Source: Ampelocalamus luodianensis (lineage: Eukaryota; Streptophyta; Magnoliopsida; Poales; Poaceae). Taken from it: 64,000 nucleotides of DNA. Location: assembly GCA_036346255.1 (NCBI GenBank), contig CM070628.1:10679840-10743839 (forward strand), given 5' to 3'. Shown here piece by piece: positions 56,586-64,000 of this stretch (positions within the stretch are counted from its first letter, which is position 1; each line of letters opens with the position of its first letter). The notes beneath the pieces are model-generated. The model was given only the letters and a program-made list of their open reading frames with translations. It was not told the DNA's origin and did no database searches. A program made the translations under genes and the position numbers.

Positions 56586-57655
56586 AGGGAGAATTGGCTA
56601 CAGGGCACTACAATTTGTCACCTTTTGCTATTGAACATCCAAAACTCGTGTCTTCGCTAAAAGACACTGAACATTTGTGGCTCTTTGCCAAAAGACACTG
56701 AGACCAATATAACAATATATTCGAGCTAAAGAGGAGAGAGAAGGCCAGTGAAAATACCATTTTACCCTTTTGGTCACCTTCCTCTGGCTTCCTTCATCTC
56801 TTTCCTCCTCTCGCACGCCGCTCGACTATCCCAGAAAAGGCCGAGCCCGCTTCTTCCTTGCCCGGCCCCATGTTCCATTGCCGGTCGTCGCATTTGCATC
56901 GAGCGCGCGCGCTCGATTAGCTCTAGCCATCCTCGCTGTGTGCACTAGCACCTCCTCGGCACACGCCTCCGCGTGCTCGCCTCCTTCCCCTCAACCTGCC
57001 ACCAGAGCCCCGGGGACGCGCCATCTATTTCCCCCCTCGTCTTCCTCGTTTCCGGCCCGAGCCGCCACCGCCATCGTCGCCTCGGCGCGCCCCCTTCAAT
57101 TCCTCCCCACGAAGACCACAGAGCAAGCAAGCTCAAGCCGTGCCATTACCGCATGGCTCCGCCGCTTCCCGCTTGCCAATCCCGCCGCCACGGTGAACCC
57201 CATCGCCGGCCAACGGCGTCACGCCCCCGCAAGCAAGAACCCCCAATCAATTGAAGATTTGCACCATCGGAGCACTGCGTCGGCCCCGTCTCCCTCGGCT
57301 CCAGCCCAAAGCTGTTGTCGCGACCAATACCCCTCGCACGGTACACCTCCGCCTGATTCACTCCTTCTAGAGCATCCCCTCACCACCCTTTGCCTTCCCC
57401 AGTCTTCGATTCGGGCCGCCATTCGCCCCAACGCCACCGCCACGTCGTCCCCGCCGCGCCGCCCAGAGTCACTGCCGCCAGCTCGTCTCGGCCCTCCTTC
57501 GTCGTCGGCAAACACTCCCGTGAGCTCCCCTCCACTCGTCGGTGCTCATGCGCGCCCCTTCTCCTCCACTCTCACCCTCCGCCGCCGCCGTCATGAATGC
57601 CGTGCCACTATCGCTGTCGTGCTTCGCCCGATGGCCTGTTATTCAATATGATTGT
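56586..57655 (+). mobile_element. One-ended relative of the 50930 MULE
   Basis: 56588-56790 matches the left end of the 50930 element in order (GAGAATTGGCTACAGGGCA, CAATTTGTCACC, AAAAGACACTGA, GAGGAGAGAGAA, CATTTTACCC). The GC-rich interior (56800-57640) carries a 293-codon low-complexity Ser/Pro/Ala frame. I found no opposite terminal repeat downstream, so the right end is lost or strongly diverged; the end coordinate is where the GC-rich part stops. Confidence 0.6.
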
Positions 57656-58921
57656 TGTTTTCCCTTGTAATCAAATTGTTCCCTCACCTCTTTGTCTGTT
57701 GCACTGTCAACCATCCTCAAATCATCAACTCTATACCTGATACAAGGGCTCTCTCTCTTCATTGGCTCTTCTATCTGTGAGTTTTGTACTTTTGTATTTT
57801 TCTCATTATGTAAGCCATGCTTGTAATTTAGATAGTCTAAAAAAGATAGCAAAAAAAGACACAAATAGATGAAAAAGTACATTTAATTACACAGGAGCTG
57901 ATGTTAGCGAAGTACAAGGATCTGGGATTGTGTTGCTCGTCATAAACATGTTGTTATGTAACAAGGTAACTTTTCATAAGAACTTGTCACCTTTTTGTTT
58001 TTTCAAAAAATAATGATACTTGTAGTTTTGATCATGTTTCTACTATTTGTCCTACCTCATAGTTTGTACTCCCAAGGAAACTTGTTTTTGAACAACCAAC
58101 TTGATGGGAATTCTGTATTTTTGTAAATAGTTAATAAGAAGTTGTCACTTTTTTAGGAAAAAAAACATTTTAAAGTAAGAATTCAAGCACTTTTTTACAT
58201 TGCACTTTTGCACGTAAACAAATACTAGTATCATGCATAATATTGTATATATAAATATCACATGTAAATTTCATATTTGTTTTACCTGCACACAGCTTGG
58301 ATTTTGTAATATTTTTTAAATTTTATGTTTCTGTTAAAAAACCATATACCTGATAATATCCTTGCTTATTTTGTGGGTGCCATCGTCCTGAAGCCACCTG
58401 GATATCCTGTTGTCCATATTACCAAGTCATCATTTTTTTACCCCAACTACTGGTAATTTGTACATACATAATTATATATAAATTATGTAATTTTAATGTG
58501 TAAAAAATATCTGCGTATGAAAGGGTGGGGGTGCATGCACATCTTGTTGATCATATGCAGCACTAATAAAGCCTTGGGCAACCTGCATATGGTAATGACA
58601 TGAATTATGTCATTTTTATAACGTAAATATGCACCACAGGAGACATGAATTACGATTTTGTTAGCACAAAAATGAAACAACATGTGTTCTAGGTGATTTT
58701 TTACCGCGCGCTGACGTTTTAACAGGGAACTGTTAATCTACACTGGTTGAAAAATAGCGGCAAGCACATAATATCTTTTTGCTCGTGTTTTAGTTTCATG
58801 CATCTTTTTTGTGTGCGCTTTTAATTTTTGCTAAGGTAATGGTAAGCTGCCTCTTTACTGAATGATTGTTGCTTAACTTAAAAAAATAATTGTAAAGCAA
58901 CAAGAACGCATGTAAGATGTA
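57656..58921. other. AT-rich spacer, no gene recognised
   Basis: It holds a short stretch (57935-57970, GTCATAAACATGTTGTT) shared with 53115-53155, and otherwise T-rich sequence. No open frame with domains. Confidence 0.35.
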
Positions 58922-58926
58922 TTTTT

Positions 58927-60066
58927 TGTTGAATATATGAGCATTTTTTGAATTACTTTAATCCAGAAATATGGTAGATAAATCATAAAAATTACTCTAG
59001 TCATTTTCACAAAGTAAATGAACAAGAACACTATAGCCATACTAAGATCTAGAATGACATAAACTAGTATACCTATCTCAGTGTTCAAGTTAACAACAGA
59101 TAAGAAAACTAACCAACAAATATGTGCAAGATAGGCATAACCGGATCCAGTAGAAGGAGTAGCAGCAGTAGGAGCTCCAGATCCGTAGCAGTAGCAGGAG
59201 TCTTGACTAGATTGTCGTTCGTCATAGCGTAGTAGTAGTAGTCGTGCAGTTGATGTAGACGTAGCAGAGAATCGAATGAAGAGGAAGAAGCGATCGAGCA
59301 GTCGCGCGAACGCTCCCAAAAAACCTTATTCGTCCTCGCTCGTACAAGCCTTCGAAGACGAGGGTTACGGAGGCCTGCTCTCCTGGTGTAGCCGTATACG
59401 CGCCTCGCTGGGACGGAGATCGCCAGAGACAGCAACAAAAATAAGTGGTGTACTGTAGTCTTTCGTGGAGAGTATTCGAAAGTAGAGAAGAACCAGTGCT
59501 CTGTTTTAGATAATGGCAAAAACCCAGAGACCAGAAACGGTCGCCATTACTCACTAGTAACCGCAGCCATTACCCAGAGACTAGAACGGTTGCCATTATT
59601 TACTAGTAACCGCAGCCATTACTGCCAACGGTTTTTGAAACAGTGCTTTGTTCTACTTAATGGCAAAAACGAAGAGGCCAGAAATGGTCGCCATTACTCA
59701 CTAGTAACTGAACCGTTATTGCCAGCCGTTTGTTAATGCCATTAACTGCGAGTCAGTGCGTTTCGATTTTCGAATAGATAAAGAAAAACGTGCACGCACC
59801 CGACACGCCTGCGTACGCGTGCACCTGCACCCGCACGACACGACACGACTCGGCGAGGCGTGGCGAAGCGAGCGAGCGAGCGCGCGCGTGTATTGGCTCT
59901 CTTCAATTCCACAGGGGGCTATCATGTTCTACCTTTTAAAGTGGTGTAACTCCCATTCAACTCTCCATATGGGACTAAACAGTTTTAGCACGTGCACATG
60001 GGCCTTTGGGATTTTTCAGGAATTAATTAGAATTAAAAATGAGCCCAGCCCGTATTAATTCCAACA
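58927..60066 (-). repeat. 3' LTR of the copia element (complete)
   Basis: 1,140 bp; the 59509-60066 part matches 63032-63527. It contains internally repeated AATGGCAAAAAC / GGTCGCCATTACTCACTAGT modules (59510-59730). Confidence 0.88.
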
Positions 60067-61002
60067 ATCCCCCACCAGATCCCAAGGGCACATGTCAAAT
60101 GCCTTGATCCACGGTATTGTTTTGATATACCAGTATTTTGATGGAGACCAGTTAAGGTTGAACATCCACCTAGAACAGAAGCTATACTTATCCACAACTG
60201 CATAATGGACTAAGCCTTAATTGGCAGTTTTGTGTGAATAAGTTTCACTTAAGTTCTTAACTGATACTAGGTTGTCAGGCATCCCTACGGGTTGGAGCAT
60301 ATAAGTCATACTCTTGGCCTATTCATGAGCTTCCTAGAGATTACCCTATCTCATAGACTGTGACTAGCAGTCGGACTCATATAGGTGTGTTCTTTCAAGA
60401 CTGCTCTATAGGACAGCATCTTTGCTTAAACAAGCCACATAACACATTCAGATAAAAATCAACCTGCCATACAGATTTAGGAGAGAATTGCATCTCCAAT
60501 GGAGTGGGTCTATAAAGGTACTCTCCTCCCCAGTTAACCAAAAGCTTGTTTCGCCAATCCTACTTCACGGGATCTCCGATCATATAGGATGGGTTACCAC
60601 TATGGTATAATTCACGTGGGTCTCAAACCCATCTCCCTCGATGCATTGTCTATCACATTCCGTGATAAACCCTTTGTGAAGGGATCTGTCATTTTCTTAG
60701 CTGTTTGGATATAGAAGGTGTTTGGTTAAAAGTTAACTCCTACTCCATGAATGAGAATTATCTATGTAAAAAGACGAGAGTAACCTTGGTGTTGTGACTT
60801 ATATTTTTATCAGATTTTTTACTGTTTATGTGGTATTTCGGCTGATTAACACAAAAAAAGTATCGAACTGAAGCCACAATGATAGAACAAAATTTATTGC
60901 CATTATTACATTCACGAAGATCATTACACATCAGTTCTATATACATCACTATTCGATTATTGAGGTTACAACAATAATTTGAACAGAATTGCATGTGTTC
61001 AA

Positions 61003-61084
61003 CTACTCTGTCCACAGCTCTGCAGTAAGTTTGGGCATCATCTGTTCTTCCTTCTTCATGACGTAAGCTTTCCTTTGTGGCCTC
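61003..61084 (-). pseudogene. Terminal exon of an unidentified gene within the TIR element
   Basis: Minus-strand acceptor TTGGCATACAG precedes an 82-nt frame reading RPQRKAYVMKKEEQMMPKLT and AELWTE then TAG, followed by AT-rich 3'-UTR-like sequence. It does not match the Sec61-alpha C-terminus, so it appears to come from a second gene. I do not recognise the protein. Confidence 0.4.
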
Positions 61085-61283
61085 CTGTATGCCAATTTAT
61101 ACAGAATTCAGAACATGGAATGCATAGTACATTATCGTCATGCAACAAGAGAACAGTAAACAAATACCATTGGACCAATATGAAGAACATGGAATGCAGT
61201 GCCATCACCCACCAGCACATGTAAACATACATGTTTTGAATCGAGGATGTTAAAAACAGGCCTTGTATTTTAAACTAGTTGTT

Positions 61284-62100
61284 TCATGGATCTTTGATCC
61301 CACTAAAATGTTGCATGACCATCCAAGATGTCACGATTGGAGTAATACCCAGCTCCATGACAGTTCCACGGTTAGATGCAAGAATGACACGCATCCAGTA
61401 GAAAGGATCAGCTCCGGTGGTCAAGTGCATACCAAGAAGATAAAGAGGGAGATAACTGTGTAGATCACTCTCTCTGAAGGGGATTTTCCTGTCAGCACTC
61501 TGAACTTCTGGCAAGAAAGCCAGAAAAGGTCTGACCAGATGCAGCACTCTGAAACTGCCAGCCATCTTTCTGCACCCGACGAAAATAAACAGATCAGCTT
61601 CTTGTTCTGTCCAATGAATGAAATTCTAAAACATGAAACAAGCACAATAGACCCATATGGAGAACTTGTTCACCACTACTAGCTTTAACTCTTCTGAAAA
61701 TTACTTCAAACAAGCGCTCAACTAACAAAGGGGATATGAGTCAACAACAACTTAGAACGCAAACCATAACACAGCGAGATCAACAGCTGGAACAAGATTT
61801 GACTCCTATAACCACAAATTATCCACATCGGCGCCGTGAATTTGGCTCACATGAACCACAAACCAACCAAGAATCCCACATGCAAAACCACTGGCGCGCA
61901 ACAATTACAGAACCACAAGATTTACCCGAGCGAGCAGAATCTGAACAAAACCCCATCGTCTCGAGATCTCGACCGGACACCAAGAAAGAACCAACGCCAA
62001 TGAAACCCTTCTTGCGCCTAATGGGGGTAACAAGAAACAAGCAACGGAGATCTAGCGAATCCGGAAAGAACCGGACGGAATGACAAGCGACACAAATAGA
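61284..62100 (-). pseudogene. SEC61A: 5' end of a Sec61-alpha gene (protein-conducting channel), truncated
   Basis: Sec61-alpha is the ten-helix channel subunit of the ER translocon (about 475 aa). Leader sequence lies at about 61900-62100 or beyond. An intron ends at the acceptor GTGCAG (61570), and the ATG follows at 61565. The 93-codon frame reads MAGSFRVLHLVRPFLAFLPE and VQSADRKIPFRE, then a disturbed stretch, then TTGADPFYWMRVILASNRGT and VMELGITPIVTS. Compared with the family, 2 nt are lost after PFRE and about 25 nt a little later, removing part of the first membrane helix while restoring the frame. The conserved SGMVMQLL reads SWMVMQHF and the frame stops at 61284. About 80% of the protein is absent. 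GC-rich upstream sequence (62100-62440) may be the captured promoter. Confidence 0.85.
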
Positions 62101-63031
62101 TCTACGCGCCCACACACGGATCGATCAGAAAACACGCCGCCGCGATGCGACCGAGAGAGAGAGAGACACGGCCGACTACGACAACGGCGACATGGGACTA
62201 TGGACAGCGGGAGAGAGGAAAGATGCAAGGAGAGTGGAGGAAGAGTCACCGCGGGGACTTGGGAGCCACCACGCCTCTGCGCCTCTGGCGGTGCGAGCAG
62301 CAAGGGAGGAAGAGTCGTCACCGGGGACTTGGGAGCCTCGCCTTGGCGCCCCTTTCGCCTCAGGTTGCGATGGGTGTGAAGGGCCGGGAGTGCGGGGGGG
62401 GTGCCGGGTGGGAAAGTGGAAGGGTATTTCAGTGGCATATTGCGGGTAATTTTTCTCAACTTCTACGGGTAGTTCGATTTGTTGGTCCGCAGCTTCCTAC
62501 TTGGAGCAAGGTTCTACCCACTCCAAAAAATTACACTATGGGCTGCTCTGCTCCCAGTTGCTCCAACTCCAAAAAATTTATGGAGCAACCCCGTTTGGCA
62601 CAGCTCCTCCCACTCCAACTATGAAGCTATGAGTTGGAGCCATACCAAACAGGGCCATAATCCAAAGCTATTACTCCTAAGTTTCTCATTTTTCTGACAA
62701 ATTTCAGTCTTCTCTTCACATGTCTTGATGCCTTCATATTATCCTTAGAACTGTTCACTTTGACGATCACAGTCTGATTGTCACAGTTCATCAGAATAGC
62801 CAGTACCGGTTTTTCAACCATCGGTAAATCCATCAAGAGCTCATGAAGCCATTCGGCTTCAACAGTGACAATATCTAATGCTGTGAGTTCTGCTTCCATT
62901 GTTGACCTCGTTAAGATGATCTACTTGCAAGACTTCCATGAAACAGCACCACCTCCAAGTGTGAAGACATATCCACTTGTGGCCTTAATCTCATCAGCAT
63001 CAGATATCCAGTTTGAATCGCTATAACCCAG

Positions 63032-63527
63032 ATAATGGCAAAAACCCAGAGACCAGAAACGATCGCCATTACTCACTAGTAACCGCAGCCATTACCCAGA
63101 TACCAGAAACGGTTGTCATTACTCACTATTAACCGCAGCCATTACTACCAGTGGTTTTTGAAACAGTGCTTTGTTCTACTTAATGGCAAAAACGAAAAGG
63201 CCAGAAATGGTCGCCATTACTCACTGGTAACTGAACCGTTTGTTAATGCCATTAACTGCGAGTCAGTGCGTTTCGATTTTCGAATAGATAAGGAAAAACG
63301 CGCACGGCACGGCACGGCTCGGCTCGGCTCGGCGAGCGAGCGCGCGCGTGTATTGGCTCTCTCCAATTCCACAAGGGGGTTACCACGTTCCACCTTTTAA
63401 AGTGGTGTAACTCCCATTCAACTCTCCATATGGGACTAAACAGTTTTAGTACGTGCACATGAGCCTTTGGGATTTTTCAGGAATTAATTAGAATTAAAAA
63501 TGAGCCCAGCCCGTATTAATTCCAACA
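63032..63527 (-). repeat. 5' LTR of the copia element, truncated
   Basis: Matches 59509-60066 apart from short indels. It ends at AGATAATGGC where RNase H coding begins, so the 3' half of this LTR is missing. Confidence 0.88.
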
Positions 63528-63532
63528 TTTTT

Positions 63533-64000
63533 TGCATTCACCTCCTTGTATTAAGAAAAGGGCACAAGCGCCCATGCAAGTAAAACTAAGATAAAGTTTG
63601 TTTTCTAGATAATATGACAACATACTGTGTTTAGTTTGTTTTCTGGATAACATGACAACATACTGTGTTTTCTGGACATTGTTTTGCAGCTGCATACAGG
63701 ATATACCATATTTTTTTTAAAAAAAACTTTTTTTAGGTACAACAACACAATGAAGTGCTATCTAGTTATCAATTTCACTTTTTCACAATATATACTAAAG
63801 ATTACTAGCATGAACTCGAGGAACTATTCAAATTTGATAGCATACAGAAGTTCTTTGTTCTAAATGGGATTTTATGTTGCAGTTCGAAACATTTCTTCAG
63901 GGGACACAATATAACTTTAACGACACTGGATACGCACACGCGCATGTGTAGACCCACAACAATACATTGTGTGCAACTCTTTTTTACCAACATATCTTGT
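63533..64000. other. Right edge, no gene recognised
   Basis: AT-rich flank with a local duplication (GTTTTCTNGATAATATGACA-type unit at about 63600-63665). No domains or terminal repeats identified. Confidence 0.35.

Larger units (their letters stand above)
60714..62656 (-). mobile_element. Gene-capturing TIR element carrying Sec61-alpha sequence
   Basis: Element-strand ends are GGCCCTGTTTGGTATGGCTC and (reverse complement of the other end) GAAGGTGTTTGGTTAAAAG, both with CTCC-ACTC-type subterminal sequence. The copia reading frame provides the empty site (LDY|YIQTAK): the uninterrupted sequence would be GGATATAATCC, so the duplication is ATA (60711-60713 and 62657-62659). A 3-bp TSD with A/T centre suggests PIF/Harbinger, but end similarity is modest. 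The interior is host-gene sequence: Sec61-alpha 5' region and an unrelated terminal exon. This is a Pack-type structure by inference. Confidence 0.7.
60610..63030 (-). pseudogene. Copia RNase H / pol C-terminus, interrupted
   Basis: Minus-strand pieces lie at 63030-62657 and 60713-60610. The first reads GYSDSNWISDADEIKATSGY, then VFTLGGGAVSWKSCK, an in-frame TAG, then STMEAELTALDI and MNCDNQTVIVKVNSSKDNMK. The conserved Asp (YSDSN), Glu (MEAEL) and Asp (NCDNQ) of RNase H are visible. The frame ends at LDY, where the TIR element begins, and resumes at 60713 as YIQTAKKMTDPFTKGLSRNV and a stop near 60622, the normal copia pol end. RT and everything upstream were deleted at the 63031 junction. 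Confidence 0.88.
58927..63527 (-). mobile_element. Copia-type LTR retrotransposon with a large internal deletion
   Basis: Minus strand; target duplication TTTTT (58922-58926 and 63528-63532). The LTR runs TGTTGGAATTAATACGG ... ATATATTCAACA in element orientation. A full 3' LTR (58927-60066) is preceded by the polypurine tract CTGGTGGGGGAT (about 60067-60078). The 5' LTR (63032-63527) is truncated and joins directly to the RNase H coding end, so gag, protease, integrase and RT are gone. RNase H is interrupted by another element at 60714-62656. RNase H motifs and TGTTGG ends identify Ty1/copia. Confidence 0.88.

Noticed and set aside
56770..57651. 293-codon open frame
   Set aside because: Low-complexity Ser/Pro/Ala sequence in a GC-rich transposon interior with no domain; open frames are expected there on several strands.

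Overview
This window looks like nuclear DNA from a grass (Poaceae), most like rice (Oryza) or a close relative. The evidence is intron-bearing gene fragments with GT/AG junctions, GC-rich grass-type coding sequence, LTR retrotransposons primed by initiator Met-tRNA, and dense Mutator-like (MULE), hAT and CACTA DNA transposons. There are no bacterial-type operons, rRNA genes, tRNA genes or CRISPR arrays. All calls come from reading the sequence; no database search was possible.

Layout, left to right. 0-3 kb: a small MULE-type element and the only gene that looks intact, a 114-residue membrane/coiled-coil protein (2043-2387 +). 3-8.8 kb: a MULE with about 800-bp terminal inverted repeats whose minus-strand transposase gene is decayed and split by a solo LTR (4744-7040). 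8.9-10.6 kb: a decayed DUF4371/hAT-like transposase fragment and a possible small TIR element. 10.6-16.7 kb: a 3-ketoacyl-CoA synthase pseudogene cut by a MULE (10700-13144) and by a solo LTR (13753-16533); both target-site duplications are readable and the gene pieces realign across them. 17.4-19.3 kb: a short hAT element and, on the minus strand, C-terminal exons resembling a CobW-domain protein, with a local tandem duplication of the last exon boundary.

20.2-41.3 kb is one nested retrotransposon complex. The outer host is an LTR element (LTRs 20201-22953 and 40118-41317, TSD ACAAC) that encodes only a degenerate gag with two zinc knuckles and no visible pol. Into it inserted a CACTA element (20584-22176), a complete minus-strand Ty3/gypsy chromovirus with 3.2-kb LTRs (23078-35142, TSD GTAGT) and a MULE (37782-39339, TSD TATAAAAAA).

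41.5-43.6 kb is a copia-type solo LTR (TSD GAAAG). 44.1-50.5 kb holds a decayed AP1/FUL-like MADS-box gene. Its exon 1 keeps only the end of the MADS domain, intron 1 contains a 4.1-kb gypsy LTR, and exons 2-5 carry a 2-nt deletion and a CAG-to-TAG stop. 50.9-57.7 kb contains a MULE next to a (TA)37 microsatellite, a hAT element carrying a piece of the ribosomal protein eS17 gene, and a one-ended relative of the MULE. 58.9-63.5 kb is a minus-strand copia element (TSD TTTTT) with a large internal deletion. Its RNase H reading frame is interrupted by a TIR element (60714-62656) carrying the 5' end of a Sec61-alpha gene and an unrelated terminal exon.

The window is therefore a transposon graveyard in which host gene pieces (KCS, MADS, CobW, eS17, Sec61-alpha) are broken up or captured. 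The most interesting material is the two gene-capturing DNA elements, the gag-only retroelement, the extra sense ORF in the gypsy leader, and the MADS relic lacking most of its DNA-binding domain.
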